Positions 46,730 to 55,764 of a stretch of 64,000 nt of DNA are shown in pieces. Position 1 is the stretch's first letter; every line of letters starts with the position of its first letter. The notes beneath the pieces were generated by a model. The model searched no databases. It saw only the letters and a list, made by a program, of their open reading frames with translations, and was not told where the DNA came from. Source of the stretch: Caballeronia hypogeia. Lineage in GTDB: Bacteria > Pseudomonadota > Gammaproteobacteria > Burkholderiales > Burkholderiaceae. The position numbers and the translations under genes are program-made. The stretch spans positions 552,589 to 616,588 of the forward strand of contig NZ_FCOA02000002.1 of the NCBI RefSeq assembly GCF_001544875.2. Reading direction: 5' to 3'.

Positions 46730-48691
46730 TTACTTCGTGAAGCGCTGCTGCAACTCCGCGAACGATGCGATGCTGCCCGCGAGCGCGCTCGCCGCAACCG
46801 TCGGCGGGCTCGCGAGCCATACCTTGCCCGGACCCGAACGGCCCGGAAAATTGCGATTGATCGCGCTGATCGTGATCTGGTTCGTGTCGGTCGATGAACC
46901 CGGCCCGCAGTTCGCGCACGCGCCGCACGAAGGCTGAAGCAGAATCGCGCCGACGCGCTCGAACGCATCGACATAACCTTGTGCGATGCAATAGTCGCGC
47001 ACGTCCTGTGTGCCGAACTGCAAATACAGCTTCACGTGATCGGGCACGCGCAGGCCGCGCTCCGCCGCCCACGACAGCACGTCATGATAGTGGTCGAAGT
47101 CCTCGCGCTTGCCGGCCGTGCACGAACCGCCATAAGCGATATCGATGCGCGGACGCTCATCGAGCGCGTCGAGCGTGATGCCGTTGCCCGGATCGCCGGG
47201 CGCGGCGAGCATCGGCGCAAGACGCGCGCAATCGATCTCGATGACATCGGCGTAGCGCGCGCCTTCGTCGCTGTGCATCCACGGCTCGATCGTGAAGTCT
47301 ATACCGCGGCGCTCCTTCAGGAAGCGCACGGTTTCATCGTCCGGTGCGACGATGCCGGTGAAGCCGCCCAGCTCCGCCGTCATGTTGGTGAGCGTCGTGC
47401 GCTCGTCGGTGGAAAGCGTGGCGATGCCCGGTCCCGCGAACTCGAACACCTTGCCCACGCCCGCGCCCGCGCGAATGCGCGCATCGGCGAGCAGATGCAG
47501 CACGATGTCCTTCGCCGTCACGCCCGCCCGATTCGCACCCGACAATTCGATGCGCAACGATTGCGGCACCGTCATGCGTACGGCGCCAGTGACGAACGCG
47601 TTCGCCATGTCCGTCGTGCCGACGCCGAACGCGACGCAGCCCAACGCGCCGCTATGCGGCGTATGCGAATCCGTGCCCGCGACGATCTGCCCCGGCAACG
47701 CATAACGTTCGGCCATCATCGCGTGCGAGATTCCTTCGGAGCCTTCTTCGAGTTCGCTGTTCGTTTCGTTCAGATAGCCGTGATTGCGCACGCCGTAGTC
47801 GCGCGCGAACGCGCGATGCGCCTGCGACATCTCACGCACGTTCGGCAGCAGGCCATTCCTGATATGCAGTTCGCTGCGATGCGAGTACGACAGATGATCC
47901 TCGAACGCGAGCATGCTCTGCGGCTCGCGCAAGTTGAGCGGTCGTCCGAAGGTTGCGTGCAGCATGTGCGCGGCCATGCCGGTGTAGTACTCGTGGACGA
48001 AGCGCCAGTCAGCGCGCACGAAAATGCCGTTGCCCGGTTCGAGCGATGCGTTGGTCGCGTCGGTGGTCAACACATGGCGCGCGAGAATCTTTTCGACGAG
48101 CGTGCGTGGCGTATCGTCGTTCGCTTCAGCGCCGACGCTCACGCGCTGCATATGCAACTGGCCGAAGCGCAGCAAGCCGCCGCTCTTGAGAATCGCGGCG
48201 GCGAGCGGATCGCGACCCGCGACGAGTTCATTTATATCGATCGCCTCGCCGCGCCGGATGCGCTCGATCAAACCGAAATCGGTCGATGTGAAGAGACCGA
48301 GATTGTCCGCATTCTGCCGATAGATGCGCTCGAAGCTGCGCGCGATCACGAGACGAATGCCCGCCGAATATTCCGCGAGCGGGCTATGTTCCCGTGACGA
48401 GCCCTTGCCGTAGCGATTCCCGCCGACGGTCACCTGAAAGCCGCCCGCGCGCACCGCGTCATGACCGATGGGGTTGCGCCCGCCGACATGAAAGCCCACA
48501 TACGGACACTGCCCGAGCCGTTCGTCGAAGCGCGTGAGCACGCTGATCGGCGTGATCTCGTCGGTGGAAATATCGTCGCGCAAGGCGCCGGCTTCATCGA
48601 GCGTGAAGTCCTCGCCCGCGAGCTGACGCTCCACTTGCGCCGCGTCCGCGCACAGAAACAGGATTCGCCCGCTTACTTCAAGATTGGCCAT
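46730..48691 (-). CDS. Aconitase-superfamily hydratase with swivel domain at the N-terminus
   Basis: The 653-residue protein begins with a LeuD-like swivel domain (GxYGKGSSREHSPLAEYSAG within residues ~90-115). It then continues with the LeuC-like three-domain core (IVAGTDSHTPHSGALGCVAFGVG, then AYGGSCTAGKREDF and LQPSCGACANCGPGSS). That order is the reverse of ordinary aconitase, where the swivel domain comes last. The cluster cysteines appear in GGSCTAG and SCGACANCG, so it should carry a 4Fe-4S cluster. It probably isomerises or hydrates a tricarboxylate or a substituted malate; the substrate is unknown. ATG 48691 follows AAGGAG. The neighbours are an MFS carrier and a LysR regulator. Confidence 0.88.
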   Translation of the reverse strand: MANLEVSGRILFLCADAAQVERQLAGEDFTLDEAGALRDDISTDEITPISVLTRFDERLGQCPYVGFHVGGRNPIGHDAVRAGGFQVTVGGNRYGKGSSREHSPLAEYSAGIRLVIARSFERIYRQNADNLGLFTSTDFGLIERIRRGEAIDINELVAGRDPLAAAILKSGGLLRFGQLHMQRVSVGAEANDDTPRTLVEKILARHVLTTDATNASLEPGNGIFVRADWRFVHEYYTGMAAHMLHATFGRPLNLREPQSMLAFEDHLSYSHRSELHIRNGLLPNVREMSQAHRAFARDYGVRNHGYLNETNSELEEGSEGISHAMMAERYALPGQIVAGTDSHTPHSGALGCVAFGVGTTDMANAFVTGAVRMTVPQSLRIELSGANRAGVTAKDIVLHLLADARIRAGAGVGKVFEFAGPGIATLSTDERTTLTNMTAELGGFTGIVAPDDETVRFLKERRGIDFTIEPWMHSDEGARYADVIEIDCARLAPMLAAPGDPGNGITLDALDERPRIDIAYGGSCTAGKREDFDHYHDVLSWAAERGLRVPDHVKLYLQFGTQDVRDYCIAQGYVDAFERVGAILLQPSCGACANCGPGSSTDTNQITISAINRNFPGRSGPGKVWLASPPTVAASALAGSIASFAELQQRFTK

Positions 48692-48784
48692 CGCATTCTC
48701 CTTGGATGCCAATCTAGTCGCGCGAGCGCGCGGGCACGAAGTGTTCGTTGGGCACTGGGGGCATCGCGAGATGCGATGTCCGCG

Positions 48785-49678
48785 TTAACCCTTGTCGTCG
48801 ACGAGGATGTCGATAAGCGCCTGCACCGCCTTCAGACGCGTCGATTTACGCGGCGCATGTACATACAGGCGACGGCCGCTGCCCCAGCTTTCGCGCAAGG
48901 GCACACGCACGAAATTGCGCGAGCCCGCGAACGCCGACGCCGCGCTCGTCGGCACGATGCCGATTCCAAGGCCTGCTTCCACCATGCGGCATTGCGCATC
49001 GAAGCTGTTGACGGTGACGCTCACTTCGAGCGGCACGCGCGCGGCTTCGGCATGTTCTTTCATGGTCTGATCGAGCGAGCCGCCCGCCTGCAGCGCGACG
49101 AGCGGAAAGCGCACCACTTCAGCGAAGCTCAATCCCTCGGCTTGCGCGAGTTCGTGCGCGGGCGGCATGACGACCATCAGCGGGTCGTCGGCGAAGCGCC
49201 ATGAGTCGAGGCCCGCGGGCGTCTTCGTGCTAGCGGAGATGCCGACATCCGCGCGATCGTCGAGACAGGCGCGCATGACTTCATCGCTGATCTGTTCGGT
49301 CAGCGCGATCCGCACGAGCGGATAACGCGCCTTGAAAAGCGTCAGACGCTCCGGCAAAAAGCCCACGATCGCCGATGCATTCGCATGCAGCCGCACGACG
49401 CCCGCGATCTGCCCGCTCAGCGACTGCACTTCGCGCGCCATGCTTTCGAGCTGGCCGTGAATGGAGCGGGCGCTCGCGTAGGCATGCTGACCCGCTTCGG
49501 TGAGTTGCACGCCCGACGGCGAGCGGATCAGCAGCGCGACGCCGATGGCCGCCTCCAGATCCGCGATGCGTCTGCTCAATGCGGAAGGCGCGATATGACT
49601 ACGGCTCGCCGCGCGCGCGATCGATCCCTCCTCGACCACCGAGATGAAGAGTTCGAGACTATAGGGATCGATACGCAT
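48785..49678 (-). CDS. LysR-type regulator
   Basis: The 297-residue protein has a winged helix at ~5-63 (YSLELFISVVEEGSIARAA, APSALSRRIADLEAAIGVALL). An effector domain starts IAGVVRLHANASAIVGFLPERL. It lies 93 bases upstream of the aconitase-superfamily gene in the same direction, so it may regulate that gene and the carrier behind it. The ATG at 49678 gives a normal LysR N-terminus; 17 more residues are possible from 49729. It also lies just downstream of the ampC gene, on the same strand. Confidence 0.9.
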   Translation of the reverse strand: MRIDPYSLELFISVVEEGSIARAASRSHIAPSALSRRIADLEAAIGVALLIRSPSGVQLTEAGQHAYASARSIHGQLESMAREVQSLSGQIAGVVRLHANASAIVGFLPERLTLFKARYPLVRIALTEQISDEVMRACLDDRADVGISASTKTPAGLDSWRFADDPLMVVMPPAHELAQAEGLSFAEVVRFPLVALQAGGSLDQTMKEHAEAARVPLEVSVTVNSFDAQCRMVEAGLGIGIVPTSAASAFAGSRNFVRVPLRESWGSGRRLYVHAPRKSTRLKAVQALIDILVDDKG

Positions 49679-49694
49679 CGTTCGTCGTGGGTGG

Positions 49695-50858
49695 TCATTG
49701 TCCGCCGGTGAGCGACGTGATGATCGCATACGCGGCCTTCACCCGCTCCTCGTTCGGGATGTTGCGATTCGCCAGCATGACGATGCCCGTGCGCGCTTTC
49801 GGCACGAACGCGATATACGCGCCGAAGCCGTTGGTCGATCCAGTCTTGTTGATCCATACATCGTCGCGCGGCGCTTGCGGCGGCTCGATCTTCGTGACGG
49901 CCGTCGCGTTCAGGATCATGGACTGCGAGTTGCCTTCGACCAGCGACTGCAACGCGACGGGATACGGATACTGTTCCCAGATGAGATCCTGCGTCATCGG
50001 ACCGGCCTGGAAATAGGCGGTGTGCGTGGCATCGACTGCGCGCTGGAACGGCGCATCGACGCGCACCAGGTTCATGTTGATCTGCATGTAACGCGTCATG
50101 TCCGCCGCCGTCGATCGCACGCCGTAAGCCTCGGAAGACAGCACGCCGCCTTTCATGCGAATCGGCGCATCGTTCTTCGCATAGCCTTGCGCATAGTCGC
50201 GCTGCTTCGCGGCGGGCACGTCGATATAGGTGTGCGCGAGGCCGAGCGCGGGGAACAGGCGCTTCTGCATCAACGAATCGAAGTCCTGTCTCATGCTCTT
50301 CGCGGTAATGAGGCCGAGCGTGCCAATACCGGGATTCGCATACGTGCGGATCGTGCCTGGCGGCTGCGTCGGACGCCACGTCTTGAAGTACTGCATCAGC
50401 TCGTCGTTGTTGCGGACCTCATCGGGCACTTGCAGCGGGAGTCCGCCGGGCGTGTGCGTGCCAAGATTCAACAGCGTTACCTTGCCGAATTCGCTACCGT
50501 CGAGCGTCGGCAGATATTTGCTCACCGGATCGTTCAGCGAGAGATCGCCTTGCCCTTGCGCATGGGTGGTCAACGTCGCGGTGAAGGTCTTGCTGACCGA
50601 GCCGAGTTCGAAGAGCGTGTCGCGCGTGACCGGCTGCTTCGTCTCCTTCGAGGCCACGCCGTAATCGAACACATAGGGCTTGCCATTCACGACGACACCC
50701 ACCGCCATGCCCGCGATGCCGTGCAATGCCATCAAGGGCTTGATCGTCTTGTCGACGGTCGCCTTGATGTTCGCCGTATCGTCCGCATGCGCGGCAGTGG
50801 ACAGTGCGCCAAAAGAAAAAATAGTTGTCGCCAAAAGACCCAGCGCCCGGAACTTCAT
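49695..50858 (-). CDS. ampC: Class C beta-lactamase
   Basis: This 387-residue periplasmic serine enzyme opens beta-lactam rings. A signal peptide ends near AHA-D (residues 23-26). All class C motifs are present: Ser87-x-x-Lys90 (SVSK), Tyr173-Ala-Asn175 (YAN) and Lys338-Thr-Gly340 (KTG). ATG 50858 is preferred over ATG 50864 because it gives better spacing to AAGGA. It is divergent from an AmpR-type LysR regulator, the normal arrangement for inducible ampC. Hydrolysis range cannot be told from sequence. Confidence 0.95.
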   Translation of the reverse strand: MKFRALGLLATTIFSFGALSTAAHADDTANIKATVDKTIKPLMALHGIAGMAVGVVVNGKPYVFDYGVASKETKQPVTRDTLFELGSVSKTFTATLTTHAQGQGDLSLNDPVSKYLPTLDGSEFGKVTLLNLGTHTPGGLPLQVPDEVRNNDELMQYFKTWRPTQPPGTIRTYANPGIGTLGLITAKSMRQDFDSLMQKRLFPALGLAHTYIDVPAAKQRDYAQGYAKNDAPIRMKGGVLSSEAYGVRSTAADMTRYMQINMNLVRVDAPFQRAVDATHTAYFQAGPMTQDLIWEQYPYPVALQSLVEGNSQSMILNATAVTKIEPPQAPRDDVWINKTGSTNGFGAYIAFVPKARTGIVMLANRNIPNEERVKAAYAIITSLTGGQ

Positions 50859-50966
50859 CGTCATGATCCTTGCTCGTTCTATGTGTTAAGGGAACGAAGC
50901 GAAATATCCGCTCTTTCGACCACTTCCACAAACGAGGATAATTTACCGCACGCAATAGAAATTCTT

Positions 50967-51848
50967 ATGCCAGTCATGCGACCCCATCTTCCGCTGAATG
51001 CGCTGCGAGCGTTCGAAGCGTCCGCGCGGCATTTGAGCTTCACGCGCGCCGCGCAGGAACTGAACGTCACGCAGGCTGCCGTGAGCCAGCAAGTGCGCGC
51101 GCTGGAGGAAAGGCTCGGCACGCCGCTGTTCAGACGCCTGCCGCGCGGGCTCGGCGTCACCGACGAAGGCCGCGCGCTATTGCCCGTGCTGAGCGATGCG
51201 TTCGGCCGCATCGAAGCCGTGCTCAAGCAGTTCGACGGCGGTCATTTCCATGAGGTGCTTACAGTGGGCGTCGTCGGCACGTTCGCCGTGGGCTGGCTCA
51301 TGCCGCGCCTGAAGGCGTTTCGCGAAACGCATCCGTTCGTCGAATTACGGCTGCTCACGCATAACAATCTCGTCGATCCGGCCTCGGAGGGACTCGACTT
51401 CGCGATCCGCTTCGGCAGCGGCATCTGGCCCGCGACGCATAACGCGCCGCTGCTCGATGCGCCGCTCGCCGTGCTGTGCCCGCCCGATACCGCGCGACGT
51501 CTCGCGAGGCCATCCGACCTCGCGAGCGAAGTGCTGTTGCGTTCGTATCGCGCCGACGACTGGATCGAATGGTTCGAGGCGGCCGGCATCGAGCCCTGGA
51601 CCATGAACGGCCCGGTGTTCGATTCGTCGCGCCTGATGGTGGAAGCCGCCGTGCAGGGCGCGGGCGTCGCGCTCGCGCCGTCGCGCATGTTCGTGCGCGA
51701 ATTGCAGGCGGGCCTGCTCGTACGCCCGTTCGATATCGAAGTGAAGACCGGAAGCTACTGGCTCACGTGGCTCAGGTCGCGGCGCTTGTCGCCAGGCATG
51801 CGATTGTTTCGCGACTGGATCATCGCGCAAGCCGCGGACGCGTCCTGA
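50967..51848 (+). CDS. ampR: AmpR-type LysR regulator of ampC
   Basis: The 293-residue protein opens like AmpR (HLPLNALRAFEASARHLSFT, then AAQELNVTQAAVSQQVRALE). It keeps the effector-domain blocks GVVGTFAVGWLMPRLKAF and LRLLTHNNLVDPASEGLDFAIRFG that in AmpR sense muropeptides and UDP-MurNAc-pentapeptide. It is divergent from ampC over a 108-base gap. AmpR represses or activates ampC depending on cell-wall fragments recycled to the cytoplasm. I did not find an unmistakable copy of the classical AmpR binding sequence in the gap. Confidence 0.93.
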   Translation: MPVMRPHLPLNALRAFEASARHLSFTRAAQELNVTQAAVSQQVRALEERLGTPLFRRLPRGLGVTDEGRALLPVLSDAFGRIEAVLKQFDGGHFHEVLTVGVVGTFAVGWLMPRLKAFRETHPFVELRLLTHNNLVDPASEGLDFAIRFGSGIWPATHNAPLLDAPLAVLCPPDTARRLARPSDLASEVLLRSYRADDWIEWFEAAGIEPWTMNGPVFDSSRLMVEAAVQGAGVALAPSRMFVRELQAGLLVRPFDIEVKTGSYWLTWLRSRRLSPGMRLFRDWIIAQAADAS

Positions 51849-51875
51849 CCGTACGGAAACTGAAAGAAAAATTCA

Positions 51876-51897
51876 TCGTTAGATAGGATGCTAACGA
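51876..51897. promoter_or_regulatory. MarR operator upstream of the efflux operon
   Basis: TCGTTAG at 51876-51882 and CTAACGA at 51891-51897 form a perfect inverted repeat with an 8-base spacer, 28 bases before the MarR start codon. Size and position fit a MarR-family autoregulatory operator that controls the whole downstream operon. Confidence 0.8.
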
Positions 51898-51924
51898 ATA
51901 AGCTTGTCGCTATAATCCCGCCGC

Positions 51925-52437
51925 ATGACCCATCTCGATATTCTGCGCCGCTCCGTGAGCAGCACGCTCGTGCTTGCCGCGCGACGCTGGCGGCGCACGA
52001 GCCACGGCGTGCTCGCCTCTTATGGTGTGTCGGAAGCCTGCGCCGTGCCGCTGCTCACGGCGAACCGGCTCGGCGAAGCGGTGCGGCAGGTGACGCTCGC
52101 GGAGCATGTCGGCATCGAAGGGCCGTCGCTGGTGCGCCTGCTCGATCAGCTTTGCGCGGCGGGCCTCGTGCGTCGCGACGAAGACCCCGAGGACAAGCGC
52201 GCCAAGACCATCACATTGACCGATGAAGGCCGCGCCGTCACGGCGCGCATGGAAGAGCGCCTCGTCACGCTGCGCGCGCGTCTGTTGAAGGGCGTGACCC
52301 GCGAAGACCTGGAAACGACGCTGCGCGTGCTCAATGCGTTCAGCGCTTCGCCCGACGCGAAGCTGCTGGCCGCGCTCGAAGCGATCGACGTGCCCGCCGA
52401 CAAGCCGGCGCTCGCTCCGTCCAGGCGCGGAGCGTAG
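51925..52437 (+). CDS. MarR family transcriptional regulator
   Basis: The 170-residue protein has the MarR winged helix (VTLAEHVGIEGPSLVRLLDQLCAAGLVRRDEDPEDKRAKTITLTDEGR spans the DNA-reading helix and wing, residues ~55-100). Flanking dimer helices complete it. It is the first gene of a FUSC-type efflux operon and lies 4 bases before the pump gene. Regulators of this kind release DNA on binding aromatic acids, so export of such compounds is likely the induced function. The palindrome at 51876 is its probable operator. Confidence 0.92.
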   Translation: MTHLDILRRSVSSTLVLAARRWRRTSHGVLASYGVSEACAVPLLTANRLGEAVRQVTLAEHVGIEGPSLVRLLDQLCAAGLVRRDEDPEDKRAKTITLTDEGRAVTARMEERLVTLRARLLKGVTREDLETTLRVLNAFSASPDAKLLAALEAIDVPADKPALAPSRRGA

Positions 52438-52441
52438 CATC

Positions 52442-54544
52442 ATGCCCTTTCCTTCCGCGCGCGAGTGGCTCTTTTCCGCCAAGACCTTCGCGGCAGCGAT
52501 GATCGCGCTTTATATCGGCTTGAGACTCGAGTTGCCGCGTCCTTACTGGGCGATGGCGACGGTCTATATCGTGTCGAATCCCTTTGTTGGTGCAACGCGT
52601 TCGAAGGCGCTCTATCGCGCGCTCGGCACCATGATCGGCGCGGCGGGCGCGGTGGTGATCGTGCCGCCCTTCGTCGAGTCGCCGTTTCTGTTCAGCGTGA
52701 TCGTCGCGTTGTGGACGGGCACGCTGCTCTATCTGTCGATGTTCGATCGCAGCGCGCGCAGCTACGTGTTCCTGCTCGCGGGCTACACGCTGCCGCTGAT
52801 CGCGCTGCCCACCGTGACCAATCCCGCCAGTGTGTTCGAACTCGCCATCACGCGCACCGAAGAGATTCTGCTGGGGATCATCGTGGCGAGCATCGTCGGC
52901 AGCGCGGTGTTTCCGAGCCGTCTCGCGCCCACGCTCATCGCACGAACGGACGCATGGTTTCGCGATGCCGCGTATTACGCGTGCGAAACCCTCTCGGGTC
53001 ATATCGCGGGCGCGAAGATCTCGGCGGCCCGACAACGGCTTGCCGCCACTGTGAACGGGCTGGAGTTGCTGTTGAGCCAGTTGACCTACGATCACACGCG
53101 CCCCGACATCATCCGCCGCGCGCGCGCGCTGCAGGGCCGCATGCAGATTTTTCTGCCGCTGATCTCGTCGATGGCGGACCCGTTGATCGAACTCGTCGCC
53201 AAGCGCGGCCATCACCCCGAAGGGCTCGAAGCGCTGCTCAAGGACGTGGCCGCGTGGGTCGGTTCGCCCACGCCGCAATCGGAGAAGGATATCGAGAACG
53301 AACGCGAGCCCGATGCGTTGCGCGAACGCATCAACGCGATGCGCCCTTCCGTCGAAGCGCTCGCGAACGCCGATGGCTTGCTGCTCTCGAATGCGCTCTG
53401 GCGTCTCGGACAGGTCATCGACGTGTGGCAGGACATCCGCGCGCTGCGCGCGGCCATTCTCAACGAGACGAGCGAGTGGCGTCCGCATTTCCGCCACTGG
53501 CGTCTCGGCGGCGCCGAACGCTTCTTCGACCGCGGCATGATGATGTTTTCGACGGCCGTCGCGGTAGGCGCGATCATCGTCGCGTCCGCGCTGTGGATCG
53601 AATCGGGCTGGAACGATGGCGCCTCCGCCGTGGCGCTCGCCGCTGTGTCGTGCTGCTTCTTCGCCGCGCTCGACGAACCGGCGCCGCAGCTCTTCAAGTT
53701 CTTCGTGGCGACGAGCATGAGCGTGGTGCTTGCTGGTCTCTATGTGTTCGTCGTGCTGCCGAACGTGCATGATTTCGCAATGCTCGTCGTGATCTTCGCC
53801 GTGCCGTTTCTTCTCATCGGCACGTTGACGACGAACCCGCGCTTCAGTCTCGTCACGATGCTCGTCGCGGTGAACACGGCCACGTTCATCAGCATTCAGA
53901 GCGCGTACGAAGCGAATTTCTTCGTGTTTCTCAATAGCAATCTCGCGGGCGTCGCGGGACTTTTGTTCGCGTTCATCTGGACGCTCGTCACGCGTCCGTT
54001 CGGCGCGGAGCTGGCGGCGTCGCGTCTCACGCGCTCGGCATGGGCCGATATCGTTTTGAGCGCGTCGCAGGCTGAAGTGATCGAAGATCAGCGCAATCTC
54101 TATGCACGCATGCTCGACCGCCTGATGCAACTCCTGCCGCGTCATGCCGCGACCGACTCGCACCGTCATCCGTCGATCGAAAGCTTTCGCGATTTTCGCG
54201 TCGCGCTGAATGCGCTCGATCTGCGCCGCACGCGCCGCAAGCTGCCTGCGGAATTGCAGTCTTCGGTCGACGATGTGCTCGATGCGTTGCGCCGTTACTT
54301 CGAGCTCTGCATCGCGAGAAGAACGCGTCAGCCGGTGCCGGCCGAACTCATCCGCGACATCGATGCGACGAGCGCACGGGTCAGCTCGCGCGCCATCGCG
54401 CAGTCGCAGGACGCGATCGCGGAGAAGTGGCTGCGCGACACGCTGCATGCTCTCGTCGGCATGCGCCTGTCGCTGCATCCGCCCGAAACGCAAGCGCAGG
54501 CGGACACTGCAAACGGCGCGCCGCCGCGCGCGGAGCCGGCATGA
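52442..54544 (+). CDS. FUSC family inner-membrane efflux protein (AaeB-like)
   Basis: This 700-residue protein has two blocks of about six membrane helices each separated by a long cytoplasmic part. The first block contains LRLELPRPYWAMATVYIVSNPFVGATRSKALYRALGT, a typical FUSC/AaeB stretch, and the second starts near residue 360 (MMMFSTAVAVGAIIVASALWIE). With the DUF1656 protein, the HlyD-type adaptor and the outer-membrane factor downstream it makes an AaeXAB-like pump for aromatic carboxylic acids. The ATG at 52442 lies four bases after the MarR stop. Confidence 0.92.
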   Translation: MPFPSAREWLFSAKTFAAAMIALYIGLRLELPRPYWAMATVYIVSNPFVGATRSKALYRALGTMIGAAGAVVIVPPFVESPFLFSVIVALWTGTLLYLSMFDRSARSYVFLLAGYTLPLIALPTVTNPASVFELAITRTEEILLGIIVASIVGSAVFPSRLAPTLIARTDAWFRDAAYYACETLSGHIAGAKISAARQRLAATVNGLELLLSQLTYDHTRPDIIRRARALQGRMQIFLPLISSMADPLIELVAKRGHHPEGLEALLKDVAAWVGSPTPQSEKDIENEREPDALRERINAMRPSVEALANADGLLLSNALWRLGQVIDVWQDIRALRAAILNETSEWRPHFRHWRLGGAERFFDRGMMMFSTAVAVGAIIVASALWIESGWNDGASAVALAAVSCCFFAALDEPAPQLFKFFVATSMSVVLAGLYVFVVLPNVHDFAMLVVIFAVPFLLIGTLTTNPRFSLVTMLVAVNTATFISIQSAYEANFFVFLNSNLAGVAGLLFAFIWTLVTRPFGAELAASRLTRSAWADIVLSASQAEVIEDQRNLYARMLDRLMQLLPRHAATDSHRHPSIESFRDFRVALNALDLRRTRRKLPAELQSSVDDVLDALRRYFELCIARRTRQPVPAELIRDIDATSARVSSRAIAQSQDAIAEKWLRDTLHALVGMRLSLHPPETQAQADTANGAPPRAEPA

Positions 54545-54578
54545 TGCTGCTCAATCACCTTTCATCGGAACGCCACAC

Positions 54579-54788
54579 ATGATCGGCGAAATCGACATTC
54601 TCGGCGTGTTCGTGCCTTCGGTGCTCGTGCTGATGTTCATCGCCTACCTCGTGAATCTGGCGATCCGCACGGTGCTCGCGCGAGTCGGCTTCTATCGTTT
54701 CGTCTGGCATCGCTCCATTTTCGATCTCGGCATCTATGTGCTGGTGCTGGGAGTTGTCGTCATCGTTTCGCATCGGCTCATCACGTGA
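54579..54788 (+). CDS. DUF1656 small membrane protein (AaeX-like)
   Basis: The 69-residue protein has two hydrophobic helices (FVPSVLVLMFIAYLVNLAI and ILVLGVVVIVS region) joined by a short basic loop with RVGFYRFVWHRSIFDLGIY. This is the AaeX/YtcA family that always accompanies AaeA/AaeB-type pumps. It lies 34 bases after the pump gene, and its TGA overlaps a GTG start of the adaptor gene. Its role in the pump is not established. Confidence 0.92.
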   Translation: MIGEIDILGVFVPSVLVLMFIAYLVNLAIRTVLARVGFYRFVWHRSIFDLGIYVLVLGVVVIVSHRLIT

Positions 54789-55750
54789 AAAAAACCTGGC
54801 TTTCTCTCGGGCAGATTCTGCTTACGCTCATCGTCGTCGCAATCGCGGCGGTCGTGTTGTGGAAGCTCGTCGACTACTACATGTTCGCGCCATGGACGCG
54901 CGACGGCCACGTGCGCGCCGACGTGATCCAGGTCGCACCCGATGTGTCCGGCCTCATCACCGACGTGAAGGTCGCCGACAACCAGCAGGTCAAGAAAGGC
55001 GACGTGCTCTTCGTGATCGATCAGGCGCGTTATGCGCTTGCCTTGCGCAACGCGCAGGCCACGGCGCAGCAGCGTCGCGCGACGCTCGATCAGGCGCGTC
55101 GCGAAGATGCGCGCAATCGCACGCTGGGCAATCTCGTGGCGCGTGAAGTGGTCGAGGAAACGCATTCGCGCGTCGAGCAGGCGCAAGCGGCGCTCGCCGA
55201 TGCCGAAGTCGCCATCGATACCGCGCGTCTCAATCTGCAACGCACGGAGATCGTCAGTCCGGTCGATGGTTATCTGAACGACCGCGCGCCGCGCGTCGGC
55301 GAATTCGTCGCGTCGGGGCGCGCGGTGCTTTCCGTCGTCGACATGCATTCGTTCCGCGTCGATGGCTACTTCGAGGAAACGAAGCTGCATGGCATCGACA
55401 TTGGCCAGCCCGTCGATATCAAGGTGATGGGCGAGCCGAATATCCTGCGCGGACATGTGCAGAGCATCGTCGCGGCAATCGAGGACCGTGACCGTCAGCA
55501 GAGCCCGAGTCTGTTGCCGAACGTGAACCCCGCGTTCAGTTGGGTGCGTCTCGCGCAGCGCATTCCGGTGCGCGTGACGCTCGATGAAATTCCCGCCGAC
55601 TTCCGCATGATCGCGGGCCGCACGGCGACGGTGTCGGTGCGCGGCATCGGACCGAGTATCGGCAAGCGCGCGGCGTCGGAGACTTCGCCCGCATCGGCGC
55701 CCGCGCCTACGTCGAGCGTGGCCGCGCCGGCTTCGGGTGCCTCGAAATGA
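54785..55750 (+). CDS. HlyD/EmrA-type membrane fusion protein (AaeA-like)
   Basis: The 321-residue adaptor is anchored by one N-terminal helix (ILLTLIVVAIAAVVLWKLVDYY) and has a biotinyl-lipoyl half (VAPDVSGLITDVKVADNQQVKKGDVLFVID). A coiled-coil hairpin (RNAQATAQQRRATLDQARRED to the EETHSRVEQAQAALADAE stretch) and a beta-barrel domain (VDGYFEETKLHGIDIGQPVDI) follow. The start is GTG at 54785, overlapping the DUF1656 stop as GTGA. The adaptor bridges the inner-membrane pump and the outer-membrane factor downstream. The last 30 residues are Ala/Ser/Pro-rich. Confidence 0.92.
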   Translation: MKKTWLSLGQILLTLIVVAIAAVVLWKLVDYYMFAPWTRDGHVRADVIQVAPDVSGLITDVKVADNQQVKKGDVLFVIDQARYALALRNAQATAQQRRATLDQARREDARNRTLGNLVAREVVEETHSRVEQAQAALADAEVAIDTARLNLQRTEIVSPVDGYLNDRAPRVGEFVASGRAVLSVVDMHSFRVDGYFEETKLHGIDIGQPVDIKVMGEPNILRGHVQSIVAAIEDRDRQQSPSLLPNVNPAFSWVRLAQRIPVRVTLDEIPADFRMIAGRTATVSVRGIGPSIGKRAASETSPASAPAPTSSVAAPASGASK

Positions 55751-55764
55751 AGGACGTGCGCAAC

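Noticed and set aside
52340..54493. A 717-codon minus-strand open frame opposite the FUSC pump gene
   Set aside because: It has the same explanation: codon bias of the real gene keeps the antisense frame free of stops. The translation is charged and low in complexity.
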